From Magnetovibrio sp. (GTDB lineage Bacteria; Pseudomonadota; Alphaproteobacteria; Rhodospirillales; Casp-alpha2), in assembly GCA_002721825.1 (NCBI GenBank), contig PBLS01000025.1:1-41417 (forward strand): a stretch of 41,417 nt of DNA. Reading direction: 5' to 3'. The notes below the pieces were generated by a model that worked only from the letters and a program-made list of their open reading frames with translations, was not told the DNA's origin and ran no database searches. Position numbers and translations under genes: made by a program. This document shows positions 8,830-18,384 of the stretch, in pieces. Every line of letters starts with the position of its first letter. Position 1 is the stretch's first letter.

Positions 8830-10320
8830 CTAGTTTGTGGCTTCCGTGCCCGCTGATTTGCCGGCTGTTCGTCCAAAAACAGCTCCTGATGTAAGTCCCG
8901 TTCCACCGGGGTAGTTAAAATAAAAAATACCGCCAATTAATTCTCCTGCGGCATATAAGCCGGGTATTGGTGCGAGATCTAAATCAAGTACTTGTGCGGT
9001 ATTTGGCTCAATACGAAGTCCACCGAACGTAAATGTTATGCCGCATGTTACTTGATAGGCTTCGAATGGGCCTTCGTCGATTGTATTTGCCCAGTTTGAC
9101 TTGGGAACTTCCAGGTTTTTGGTACAACGGCCATCTAAAATTGTGGGATTGAAGACAATATCAGTTTGGACAGCTTGGTTGAATGCTTTAACTTCATCTA
9201 AAAAGGCCTGCTGATTAACGCCCTCAAGCTTTTCTGCCAATTCTTCCAGCGTATTACCAACCACCTTTGTCACTTCGCGAATACGATATTCATCACGAAG
9301 TAATTTTAAAACTTTTTGGTCAAATACTTGCCAAGCAAATTGATCTGGTTGATTGAGGATTATATGGCCATATTTAGCGTACGTGTAGTTACGGAAATCA
9401 GCTCCTTCGTCAACGAAGCGTTTGCCTTCAGCGTTAACCATTATGCCAAATGGATAGGAGTGTTTTTGAAAGTTGTCGCCAACAGCGAGGTCTCCAAATT
9501 CGGGTCCGTTTTGATCCCATGCTACGGCGTGACAGCCAGACCAATTGCCATAGGGTGCTGCACCTATATCGAGAGCCATATTTATTCCGTCGCCTGTATT
9601 GAAACGTGTACCGCGAACTTTTGCTAAGTCCCAGCCAGGGCCAAGATATCGCGTGCGCCATTCATGGTTTGCCTCAAAACCGCCTGCAGCGATGACTACC
9701 GATTTGGCAGCGATATCGAAAAGTTCAGGGCCGTGTTTTACTTTCACTCCGTTTACTCGATGTCCATCAAAAAGCAGTGAGACGACTCGCGTCCCATATT
9801 CAATGCGAATTCCATTATCCTTCGCCACTTTAGTTTCACTCTCGATAATGCCGGGGCCGCCGCCCCAATACTCTGTGCACAATCCTCCCCAAAAGCGAAA
9901 TTTGCCGTCAATTTCGAAAGCTTGGCGCCCGTAACTAGGAACGAAACGTATACCTCTTTGGCGCAGCCACCGTATGGTATCAAAGCTATTGCGAACTAGT
10001 TGTTCACAAAGGTCGGGGTCTGTGCGGTATCGTGTTATGCGAAACATATCGTCAAAGAATTGATCTTCCGAATATATACTAAAATCCGTATTGGCAATCT
10101 CATCATTGGATAAATCGGGCATAATTTCTCTTAGGTCGTCAATGCCGGTATAGGCGTACCTTACAGCTCCTGCCGTAAATCTACTATTGCCACCACATTC
10201 TTCTTTTGGTGCCCGCTCGAGCATACAAACCTCAGCGCCACATTCCTGAGCAGCTAGGGCAGCACAGAATGCAGCGTTTCCTGCTCCTACAACCACAACG
10301 TCCGCTTTGATCTTCGACAT
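8830..10320 (-). CDS. FAD-dependent dehydrogenase, fumarate reductase/succinate dehydrogenase flavoprotein family, TcuA (tricarballylate dehydrogenase)-like
   Basis: N-terminal 'MSKIKADVVVVGAGNAAFCAALAAQECGAEVCMLERAPKEECGGNSRFTAGAVR'; C-terminal 'IPGLYAAGELIGGIFYFNYPGGTGLTSGAVFGRTAG'. Start taken as ATG at 10320. Confidence 0.82.
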   Translation of the reverse strand: MSKIKADVVVVGAGNAAFCAALAAQECGAEVCMLERAPKEECGGNSRFTAGAVRYAYTGIDDLREIMPDLSNDEIANTDFSIYSEDQFFDDMFRITRYRTDPDLCEQLVRNSFDTIRWLRQRGIRFVPSYGRQAFEIDGKFRFWGGLCTEYWGGGPGIIESETKVAKDNGIRIEYGTRVVSLLFDGHRVNGVKVKHGPELFDIAAKSVVIAAGGFEANHEWRTRYLGPGWDLAKVRGTRFNTGDGINMALDIGAAPYGNWSGCHAVAWDQNGPEFGDLAVGDNFQKHSYPFGIMVNAEGKRFVDEGADFRNYTYAKYGHIILNQPDQFAWQVFDQKVLKLLRDEYRIREVTKVVGNTLEELAEKLEGVNQQAFLDEVKAFNQAVQTDIVFNPTILDGRCTKNLEVPKSNWANTIDEGPFEAYQVTCGITFTFGGLRIEPNTAQVLDLDLAPIPGLYAAGELIGGIFYFNYPGGTGLTSGAVFGRTAGKSAGTEATN

Positions 10321-10415
10321 TTCTAATCCTTGAAATTCGTACAATAAATTTAATACAAATTGTCGTGACAACTTGGACATGTCAAATTTATAGATGAAAA
10401 AAGTGAGGAAATTCG

Positions 10416-11753
10416 ATGATTGCCGGTGGCCTAGCAGATTATGCAGTTGGACTGATCGACCAAAAACTTGAATCACATGTACTGCATGTAGCAAAACGAT
10501 GTGTATTAGATACTCTCGCTGCAGCTATTTGTGGTGCAGGAGTGGAGCCTGTTATTAATATGATTGAGGCGTTAGAGGAAGAACTGGATCATGGAAAATC
10601 GCGTTTAGTGCCTTCTGGACGCTTAGCTCCAGTACGGACAGCGGCACTAATTAATGGCACGGCCGCACATGCAATGGAAGTTGATGATATATTTCGTGAT
10701 GGTATCTATCATCCGGGCCCACCAGTGATTTCGGCTGCCCTATCACTTTGCCAGGGGCGTAGTTTAAATGGTGAGCGATTTCTACGTGCAGTTATAGCCG
10801 GTTATGAAATTTCCAACCGGGTGAGTAGCGTTATGCAGCCGGCACATTATAAATTTTGGCATACGACTGGGACTATAGGAACTATAGGAGCTGCGGCAGC
10901 CGTTTCTGTGGCGCTTGGGCTCGATTCGGCACAAATTAAAAATGCTCTATCTAATTCCGTAACTATGGCTGCTGCATTGCAACAGGCCTTTACTACAGAT
11001 TCGATGAGTAAGCCTATTCATGCTGGCCATGCTGCTGAGGCGGGTGCGACTTCAGCGCTGCTTGCTTCAAAAGGCGTTACGGGTGCGCATGGCATGTTTG
11101 AGGGGCCACGTGGGTTTGGCGAAGCGATGAGTAAAGATGTTGACTGGCAATTAGCATTAGATAGCCTTTGTAAGGAGTTTACAATTTGCCGAATGACACA
11201 AAAAAACCATACGTGCTGTGGACACACATTTGCCGCTATTGATTCTGTCCTAGCGTTACGTGAGAAATACAATCTGGCACCAGATGACATTTCTACAATG
11301 AGTGTTGGTACCTATGCAAAAGGTATAGAAATTTGCGGTAACCCTGAGCCGGGAACACTTTATGAAGCCAAATTTAGCCTGGAATATACTATGGCGGCAG
11401 CATTGGTTATTGGACGGGTGAGATTTGCTGCTTTTACTGATGAAATGCTTGCTGACCCTGTAATGCGTGAAATCATGGCTAAGATCTCATGCCATATAGA
11501 TAAGGATGCTGAGCAAGCGTTCCCAAATCGCCGCTCTGCGATTGTAATGATTAGGATGAATTCAGGAGAGGAGTATGAGCACTATTCCCCGACACGTAAA
11601 GGCGATCCAGATGATCCACTCGATGATCGTGAATTAGAGGAGAAATTTTATGAACTTTGTGAGCCGGTAATCGGGCTACAATCGGCTAAAGCTCTCTGCC
11701 ATAGCGTATGGAACTTAGAATCATCGGATGACCTTTCCAGTTTGTTAGGTTAA
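10416..11753 (+). CDS. MmgE/PrpD family protein
   Basis: 'KRCVLDTLAAAICG', 'INGTAAHAMEVDDIF..GIYHPGPPVISAALSLCQ', 'HAGHAAEAGATSALLASKGVTGAHGMFEGPRGF', 'KNHTCCGHTFAAIDS'. Confidence 0.88.
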   Translation: MIAGGLADYAVGLIDQKLESHVLHVAKRCVLDTLAAAICGAGVEPVINMIEALEEELDHGKSRLVPSGRLAPVRTAALINGTAAHAMEVDDIFRDGIYHPGPPVISAALSLCQGRSLNGERFLRAVIAGYEISNRVSSVMQPAHYKFWHTTGTIGTIGAAAAVSVALGLDSAQIKNALSNSVTMAAALQQAFTTDSMSKPIHAGHAAEAGATSALLASKGVTGAHGMFEGPRGFGEAMSKDVDWQLALDSLCKEFTICRMTQKNHTCCGHTFAAIDSVLALREKYNLAPDDISTMSVGTYAKGIEICGNPEPGTLYEAKFSLEYTMAAALVIGRVRFAAFTDEMLADPVMREIMAKISCHIDKDAEQAFPNRRSAIVMIRMNSGEEYEHYSPTRKGDPDDPLDDRELEEKFYELCEPVIGLQSAKALCHSVWNLESSDDLSSLLG

Positions 11754-11861
11754 GCGGATATTTTTGGGCAGAGCTGACACGAAAGCATAATCATTTTGGC
11801 CAATTCTCTTGCCTGCTAAATAGGCTAAATTATATGAAAATGTTAATGTCTCGTAATCTAA

Positions 11862-12332
11862 TTATTGTTTTTTGCTTTTTTCTAAATTGATTCCGCGTGC
11901 AGATTGCATGGGGTCGGTTTCTAGTTGTGATCGAATATCGGGAGGGATAACAATCGTTTCACGGGTTTTTGGACGGAAGTAGATATTGACGCATTTCGCT
12001 GTTGCCTTGCACTCATTATTAATGAATAGCCCATAACCGGTAGTCATTGATTTGTTACCAAGACCCAGGATACGAGAGCCGACCTCTATGGTGCCGGGAT
12101 AATGACCCTCTTTAAGATAATCCACAGAAATATGGGCAAGAATGAGATCGATACCCTCATGGTTTACCGGGTGAAGTAAGCCCCCCAAAAATGCCACTCT
12201 ACCGGCTTCAACATACGCAAGGTATGAACAATTATTGATATGACCTAATTCGTCTTGGTCGGAAAAACGAATAGTAACGGGGGTCCAAAAGTTAAATGAA
12301 TTGGTGTCGGAAAGGTCTATCGGTTTGGTCAT
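11862..12332 (-). CDS. Acyl-CoA thioesterase, 4-hydroxybenzoyl-CoA thioesterase (hot-dog) family
   Basis: 'PVTIRFSDQDELGHINNCSYLAYVEAGRVAFL' is the typical RxxDxDxxGHxNNxxYxxxxE motif. Confidence 0.85.
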   Translation of the reverse strand: MTKPIDLSDTNSFNFWTPVTIRFSDQDELGHINNCSYLAYVEAGRVAFLGGLLHPVNHEGIDLILAHISVDYLKEGHYPGTIEVGSRILGLGNKSMTTGYGLFINNECKATAKCVNIYFRPKTRETIVIPPDIRSQLETDPMQSARGINLEKSKKQ

Positions 12333-12561
12333 GATTGCAATTACTCTTTACTTCTCTTGAAGTGAGGTTCGTTTTCTATTGGCTGTATTATGATAGTGAA
12401 TGATACTTTCGTAACTGGGATTCTACAATTCTAGTCTTCGCTTATTATTTTATTTGCTTAGATGGGCAGAGGTAACCGTGATGCAAATTTGGAAGGGAAA
12501 ATAGAGCTATAATATAGTTCATGCACTATTTGCTAATGTAATTGAGGCCATTACATGTAAA

Positions 12562-13920
12562 ATGGTAAATCAACCTGAGCTTATCGCTTTGGATAGAGAG
12601 GTGGAACAGATGGGTTTATCGGCTAGTGATGCGGTACGAAAGATGTCGGAGGGACAGTTAACATCGGAAGAACTTGTCTTGGATTATCTAAAAAGGATTG
12701 AAGCGCATGAACCCGAAGTTGCAGCTTGGGCGTATATCGATCCCCGTATTGCATTAGAACAAGCAAAGACGCTGGATGAAAAGCGCTTGAAGGGTAACAT
12801 TTTGGGGCCATTACATGGAATCCCTATCGGACTGAAGGATATCATTGATACGGCGGATATGCCGACCGAGAATGGTTCAGACCTTTTCGCCGGCCGAATA
12901 CCCGAGCGCGATGCGACTGTCACACGGCTTTTGCGTGAAGCGGGTGCCGTAATATTGGGTAAGACAGTAACCACTGAATTTGCCCTATCGGGCGCCCGTG
13001 CGACACGTAATCCGTATGATCTAAAACGGACCCCTGGAGGTTCGTCCAGTGGCTCTGCGGCTGCAGTGTCAGACCATATGGTTCCTCTGGCACTAGGATC
13101 ACAAACAGGAGGCTCCATGTTGCGACCAGCCTCTTTTTGTGGCGTACATGGTTTCAAGCCTAGTTATGGTTCTGTTTCGCGCACAGGTGTCTTCATCCTC
13201 TCACGCCGACTGGATCATCTTGGCGTTTATGCTCAAAATTTAAATGATCTAGCTTTGGTGGGCGATGTATTGATGGTTCGTGATTATGATGACGTGGAAA
13301 TGTGCCAATATGCTGACCAATCCCTGGTGGGGGCATTAGCACAACAATTTTCCGGTACTCCACGTCTAGCAATTTTCAAAGGTCGGCCGTGGGACTTTGT
13401 GGAAAAGGGCGTTTCATCTATTTTTCAAGACACCATTGTTCAATTAGAGAGTGCCATTCAAGATGCCCACATCCCCCCGATTGTTGAAGAAGCACTCTCA
13501 GTGCACGAAGTTATAATGGATGCTTCAGCAGCAGCCAACCCGGGCCGCTATTTGGCACATGCCGAAAAATTGCTGCCAGAGACAGTTAAGCGGATTTCAG
13601 TAGGTGATGAAATACTAGCATCAGATTATATTGTTGCGATTGATAAGGCAGAACGAATTCGCTATGCCTTAGATCAAGTACTAGAAAAAGTTGATGCTTT
13701 AGTTACGCTATCAGCGCCAGGAGAAGCACCACTTGGGCTTAAATCAACCGGTAATCCAGTATTCCAAAAAATATGGACGTTAACGGGGATGCCGGCTATC
13801 TCTCTTCCGATGATGAAGGGTCCAAATGGTATGCCAATTGGCTTGCAACTTATTGGTCGTAGGGGACACGATGCGGAATTATTTCGCACGGCCCAATGGG
13901 TAGAGGGTAAATGTTCATGA
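12562..13920 (+). CDS. Amidase-signature-family protein (GatA/AtzF-like)
   Basis: 'GPLHGIPIGLKDIIDTADMPTENGS', 'TPGGSSSGSAAAVSDHMVPLALGSQTGGSMLRPASFCGVHGFKPSYG' (Ser-cisSer-Lys triad). Confidence 0.9.
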   Translation: MVNQPELIALDREVEQMGLSASDAVRKMSEGQLTSEELVLDYLKRIEAHEPEVAAWAYIDPRIALEQAKTLDEKRLKGNILGPLHGIPIGLKDIIDTADMPTENGSDLFAGRIPERDATVTRLLREAGAVILGKTVTTEFALSGARATRNPYDLKRTPGGSSSGSAAAVSDHMVPLALGSQTGGSMLRPASFCGVHGFKPSYGSVSRTGVFILSRRLDHLGVYAQNLNDLALVGDVLMVRDYDDVEMCQYADQSLVGALAQQFSGTPRLAIFKGRPWDFVEKGVSSIFQDTIVQLESAIQDAHIPPIVEEALSVHEVIMDASAAANPGRYLAHAEKLLPETVKRISVGDEILASDYIVAIDKAERIRYALDQVLEKVDALVTLSAPGEAPLGLKSTGNPVFQKIWTLTGMPAISLPMMKGPNGMPIGLQLIGRRGHDAELFRTAQWVEGKCS

Positions 13921-15137
13921 TAAATGGTGATAGGCAATGGCAAAGCCATATGGAAATGGCACGAATTGGTTCTACACCAGCTGGAGGCGTGTGTCGACTT
14001 GCACTCAGCGATGAGGATAAAGAGTCACGGGATCTGTTTGTTCAGTGGGCGGAGCAAGCTGGCTGTGCTGTTCGAGTCGATCGTGCAGGTAATATTTTTG
14101 CGAGGCGGCCTGGCATGGATGGAAATTTACCACCCGTTATGACTGGAAGTCATCTGGATACACAGCCTTTGGGAGGTCGATTTGACGGCGCATACGGTGT
14201 TTTGGCTGGACTTGAGGTGATACGCTCACTAAATGATGACGGTCTTGAGACCCGGGCACCTATTGATGTTGTAGTGTGGACTGATGAGGAAGGGTGTAGG
14301 TTTACCTCAAAGACGATGGGTTCCATGGTTTTTACGGGCATGGTTTCGGAATCAATTGTGTACGATGTATCAGACCCCGATGGAAAAACCTTCGGCGATG
14401 AACTTAAACGCATTGGTTATGCAGGTTCTGAACCCTGTGGCGGTTATCCGATTAAGGCGTATTTTGAAGCACACATTGAGCAAGGGCCACTCCTGGAACA
14501 AGCAGGTATACCTGTCGGTGCGGTAATCGGGGCACAAGGTCAACGCTGTTTTATTATTACGGTTACGGGTGAAGAAGGACATGCCGGAACGTTACCAATG
14601 GATCAGCGGAAAGATTCTTTCTTAGGCGTGGCACGTATGACAGTTGCTATAAACCGGGCCGCATTTAAGTTTCAACCTGTTCCAGTAGCAACAATCGCTC
14701 ACGTGCAGGTGCGGCCGAATTCACGTAACACCATTGCTGGGGAGACCAAATTTACCATTGATAGTCGTCATCCTGATGCTGAAATTTTATCTGCACTGGA
14801 AGAGGAGATGTTAGGTGCTTGCAAAAGTATTGCAGAAGAAATGGGACTTGCTATTGATGTTGAAAGAACGTCCGTGGCGCCACCTGTAAGTTTTGATCCA
14901 ATTTTGATAGATTCAGTACGAAATTCTGCGGAAAAACTCGGAATTCCCCATATGGACATGTTCTCAGCAGCAGGACATGACGCTTGCAAGTTAGCTGCGG
15001 TAGCACCAACAGCGATGATTTTTGTGCCGTGCGAGAATGGTATAAGTCATAACGAATTGGAGAATGCTACCCCAGAAGACTTAGCTGCTGGCACCGAGGT
15101 CCTCTATGCTGTAGTTTTAGAAGCTGCCAACTCTTAG
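13917..15137 (+). CDS. M20-family Zn hydrolase, N-carbamoyl-L-amino acid / allantoate amidohydrolase-like
   Basis: 'GSHLDTQPLGGRFDGAYGVLAGLEVIRSL', 'DEEGCRF', 'EAHIEQGPLLEQAGIPVGAVIGAQGQ', 'MFSAAGHDACKLA'. ATGA overlap with the upstream amidase (ORF track start is 13911). Confidence 0.88.
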   Translation: MINGDRQWQSHMEMARIGSTPAGGVCRLALSDEDKESRDLFVQWAEQAGCAVRVDRAGNIFARRPGMDGNLPPVMTGSHLDTQPLGGRFDGAYGVLAGLEVIRSLNDDGLETRAPIDVVVWTDEEGCRFTSKTMGSMVFTGMVSESIVYDVSDPDGKTFGDELKRIGYAGSEPCGGYPIKAYFEAHIEQGPLLEQAGIPVGAVIGAQGQRCFIITVTGEEGHAGTLPMDQRKDSFLGVARMTVAINRAAFKFQPVPVATIAHVQVRPNSRNTIAGETKFTIDSRHPDAEILSALEEEMLGACKSIAEEMGLAIDVERTSVAPPVSFDPILIDSVRNSAEKLGIPHMDMFSAAGHDACKLAAVAPTAMIFVPCENGISHNELENATPEDLAAGTEVLYAVVLEAANS

Positions 15138-15184
15138 AAAAAGGGCTGTAAGTTGGATTACAAACACGAAAGCGAGAAAATTAA

Positions 15185-15631
15185 TTAATTCCAGCTACTG
15201 TTTTGCGCATTTCCGTAGGTAAAAAGAGCAATTGCAATAATTGCTATTATCAACGCAGTAGCGTGATAGAAATTAAAATCTTCCTTAAATATAAGAACGC
15301 CAACGCAAAGGGTCGTTGTTATGATTGAGATAACCGCGTAGAGGGTATACTGGGTAGCGCCGAAATTATTAAATAATAAGAAAAAACCAACAAAAGTTAG
15401 AAAAAACCCAAAACCACTTATTGCCATCATCTGCCAATTAGCTGAAAAGTATGCACTTTCATTGCCATTTCGAAATGCTAACGTGCTTATACCAAATAAA
15501 ATCCCACAAACAACAATCGCTATAAAAATGAAAAAAAATGGATTACTTGTAGAAGCTGTTGCGCGTTGACCATAAACCATAATTGCGTTTCCAATTGCGG
15601 CTAAGCTTGCAAATAAAAGTGGTTTTAGCAT
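15185..15631 (-). CDS. Small multi-TM protein, half-size DMT/EamA-like transporter candidate
   Basis: About 148 aa, strongly hydrophobic; 'MLKPLLFASLAAIGNAIMVYGQRA...NNFGATQYTLYAVISIITTTLCVGVLIFKEDFNFYHATALIIAIIAIALF' resembles one EamA repeat. Confidence 0.6.
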   Translation of the reverse strand: MLKPLLFASLAAIGNAIMVYGQRATASTSNPFFFIFIAIVVCGILFGISTLAFRNGNESAYFSANWQMMAISGFGFFLTFVGFFLLFNNFGATQYTLYAVISIITTTLCVGVLIFKEDFNFYHATALIIAIIAIALFTYGNAQNSSWN

Positions 15632-15759
15632 CGGTCACTCCAGATCATTAGGTTAATGTCGAAGCCTAGGTGCGAAACGATTATCTCGCAACAAAAGCTT
15701 GAAATGTGGAGTGATTTTTTACCATGCTGTCGTAGTAAAAATCTAATAGAGAGTAATGT

Positions 15760-16929
15760 ATGCGTATTAAAGGAATTCGAGAGACAAGTGCGAGCCTCGC
15801 ATCACCGATGCGAAATGCAGTTATCGACTTCTCGAAAATGACTCTTAGTGTTGTTGCGGTGATAATGGATGCGAAGCTAGAGGGAGACCGGATTATAGGT
15901 TTCGGTTTTAACTCAAATGGCCGCTACTCACAGGGGGGTGTGCTTCGTGAGCGCCTGATCCCAAGACTTTTAGGTGCTGACCCTGATAGTCTTCTTGATG
16001 ACCAAGGGATATTGGACCCTGTTCGAGTAAACGCTTGTATGTTGCAGAACGAAAAGCCGGGCGGTCATGGAGAGAGGGCCTTTGCGGTTGGGGCTTTGGA
16101 TGCGGCTATCTGGGATGCCATTGGTAAAGCGGAAGGTAAGCCGCTTTATAAAATATTTGCAGAACGGTTCAATGATGACATTTATGATAATCGAGTTTCA
16201 GTTTATCCAGGAGGTGGGTACTATGATGAGGAGAAAGGGATTGAGGGCCTGAAGTCCGAACTAAAGGGTTATTTGGATACCGGTTACGTCTTAATGAAGA
16301 TAAAAGTGGGTGGGGCGGCATTGGAAGAGGATAAGCGTCGAATCGATGCCGCACTATCTATCGTCGGCGAAGGCCGTAACCTGGCGGTTGATGCCAATGC
16401 AGCACTGGGTATTGACGAAGCGTTAAGATACGCAAATGCTATGTCTGAGTACGAGCTTGCTTGGTTTGAAGAGCCGATTGATCCACTTGACTTTAAAGGT
16501 TATGCGGAGCTTGCAGCCGCGGTTCCAATCCCGCTTGCGACGGCCGAGAACTTGTTCTCAGAGGCTGACGCCGAGAACTTACTGAGTTATGGGGGTCTAC
16601 GGCGTGACTGCGATTGGCTTCAGTTTGACCCCTCTCTTTGTTATGGACCTACTACATTTTTAAATATTGTTAGGAAGGGAGAAAGGATGGGCTGGTCGTC
16701 GCGCCGACATATTCCGCACGGAGGCCACCAACTTGGTCTTCATCTGGCAGCTGGCCTTCAACTAGGTGGTACAGAAACATATCCATTGGTATTTCAGCCC
16801 TTCGGTGGATTTGGTGATGAGGATGAAATAAAAGAAGGATATATAAATTTACCAGATTCCCCCGGATTAGGTGTTGAAATGAAAAGTGAACTCTATAATA
16901 AGATATTAAAGCCATTGATTGATGGATAG
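15760..16929 (+). CDS. Enolase-superfamily (MR/MLE) dehydratase, D(-)-tartrate dehydratase (TarD)-like
   Basis: 'GFGFNSNGRYSQGGVLRERLIPRLL', 'NEKPGGHGERAFAVGALDAAIWDAIGK', 'MKIKVGGA', 'LAVDANAALG', 'WFEEPIDPLD', 'ATAENLFSEADAENLLSYGGLRRDCDWLQFDPSLCYG', 'HIPHGGHQLGLHLAAGLQLGG'. Confidence 0.8.
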   Translation: MRIKGIRETSASLASPMRNAVIDFSKMTLSVVAVIMDAKLEGDRIIGFGFNSNGRYSQGGVLRERLIPRLLGADPDSLLDDQGILDPVRVNACMLQNEKPGGHGERAFAVGALDAAIWDAIGKAEGKPLYKIFAERFNDDIYDNRVSVYPGGGYYDEEKGIEGLKSELKGYLDTGYVLMKIKVGGAALEEDKRRIDAALSIVGEGRNLAVDANAALGIDEALRYANAMSEYELAWFEEPIDPLDFKGYAELAAAVPIPLATAENLFSEADAENLLSYGGLRRDCDWLQFDPSLCYGPTTFLNIVRKGERMGWSSRRHIPHGGHQLGLHLAAGLQLGGTETYPLVFQPFGGFGDEDEIKEGYINLPDSPGLGVEMKSELYNKILKPLIDG

Positions 16930-16950
16930 AATTTTGCAGGAGTGTAATAA

Positions 16951-17457
16951 ATGCCTATAAATTTGGATAGGCGTATTCTTGACGAATTAATCGCAAATGA
17001 CATTGAATTTGTCACAACAGTACCATGTAAACAGCTTGCCGGTGTAATATTAGAAATTGAGAATGAGGATCGTATCCTTCATGTGCCTTCAAACAGAGAA
17101 GACGAAGGTATGGGGCTTTGCGTTGGTGCATACATGGGCGGTAAAAAATCTTGTATTATTATGCAAAATACTGCCATTGGCGTAACCATTAACGCCCTAT
17201 CAACCTTGATACAATTTTATCAATTTCCGCTACCAATGTTAATCAGCTTTCGTGGAGAAGTTGGAGAGGCCATAGCTTGTCAGGTTGAAATGGCGATCCA
17301 TACCAAGCCTTTGCTGGCTGAAATGAATATTCCTACGTATCACTTTCATAACCCAAGCGACGTTGAAGAGTTTGGAGATATTCTAAAGTATACCCAGATG
17401 AGTAAAAAACCAGTAGCCATCCTTACAGATTCTAATTTTTGGAGGGGTGGCGGATGA
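16951..17457 (+). CDS. TPP enzyme N-terminal (PYR-type) subunit, sulfopyruvate decarboxylase alpha (ComD)-like
   Basis: 'LDELIANDIEFVTTVPCKQLAGVILEIE....ILHVPSNREDEGMGLCVGAYMGGKKSCIIMQNTAIGVTINALSTLIQFYQFPLPMLISFRGE' (catalytic Glu region 'REDEG'). Confidence 0.8.
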   Translation: MPINLDRRILDELIANDIEFVTTVPCKQLAGVILEIENEDRILHVPSNREDEGMGLCVGAYMGGKKSCIIMQNTAIGVTINALSTLIQFYQFPLPMLISFRGEVGEAIACQVEMAIHTKPLLAEMNIPTYHFHNPSDVEEFGDILKYTQMSKKPVAILTDSNFWRGGG

Positions 17458-18053
17458 ACAGAAGTGAAGTTTTAAAGGCCATCGTTCCCATTATATCGGA
17501 CGAACTAGTGATCTGTAATGTAGGTCTTCCCTCGCAGGAATTATTTTTGTTTGATGACCAGCCGAGCAATTTTTATATGCTTGGTGCAATGGGCTTATGT
17601 TCATCGATCGGTTTGGGTCTCGCGCTCTCCCAGTATTCAAAAGTCATCGCGATTGAAGGTGATGGCTCGATACTTACTAATTTAGGTGCTTTACCCACTA
17701 TTGCAAATAACGTCGCTAACAACTTCGTTTTATTCATAATAGACAATAGCAGCTATGGGTCCACCGGAGACCAGCCAACCTATACCGGAAAAAAAACTTC
17801 ACTTACTGGGGTCGCTGCGGCGTGTGGGTGCGAATGTGTAGTTGAATGTCAAGCCGAAGATGCGCCAGATGCTTTGAGAGCAGCCATGGAGTCTGATCGT
17901 ATGACTGTAATTGTGTGCAAGTGCCAACCGGGCAATATCCCTGTTTCTGTAATTGAGCTAAGTCCGGTGACAATCCGGGATAGGTTTGTGAGTGAGGTCG
18001 AGCGGCGTGCGGTTAAACAAAAACGCGTTCAAAAATTAACCAAATTATCTTAA
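17454..18053 (+). CDS. TPP enzyme C-terminal (PP-type) subunit, sulfopyruvate decarboxylase beta (ComE)-like
   Basis: 'NFYMLGAMGLCSSIGLGLALSQYSKVIAIEGDGSILTNLGALPTIANNVANNFVLFIIDNSSYGSTGDQPTYTG' (GDGS...N TPP motif). ATGA overlap with the upstream subunit. Confidence 0.82.
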   Translation: MNRSEVLKAIVPIISDELVICNVGLPSQELFLFDDQPSNFYMLGAMGLCSSIGLGLALSQYSKVIAIEGDGSILTNLGALPTIANNVANNFVLFIIDNSSYGSTGDQPTYTGKKTSLTGVAAACGCECVVECQAEDAPDALRAAMESDRMTVIVCKCQPGNIPVSVIELSPVTIRDRFVSEVERRAVKQKRVQKLTKLS

Positions 18054-18384
18054 TTTAATGTATCAATTATGATTATCTAAATTATGAAGCAAGAAGGGTT
18101 GAATCGTTTCAAGAGTAATTTTTTCGACTAATAACCTTATTGAGAGTATGGAAGGAATTCATTCTAGACACGACCACGTATTAAATTATATTGACGCACA
18201 ACTCATCGTTTTTGTGCCGAATTTTGGACTTGGCCTACTTAGGCGAGATGATTTTCTCGCAAGCTTACTTAGTTGTAGCCTTGTGACGTGACTAGACCCA
18301 GCTCAGGCTTGCGATATAAATGTTAAAGCACTAATTTCTAGTCGATTGAGGGGTGGTAATGGATATGCTAGTTTGGGGTCACGG

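Noticed and set aside
12684-13157. 157-aa minus-strand ORF inside the amidase gene
   Set aside because: Antisense shadow of a well-conserved amidase-signature region.
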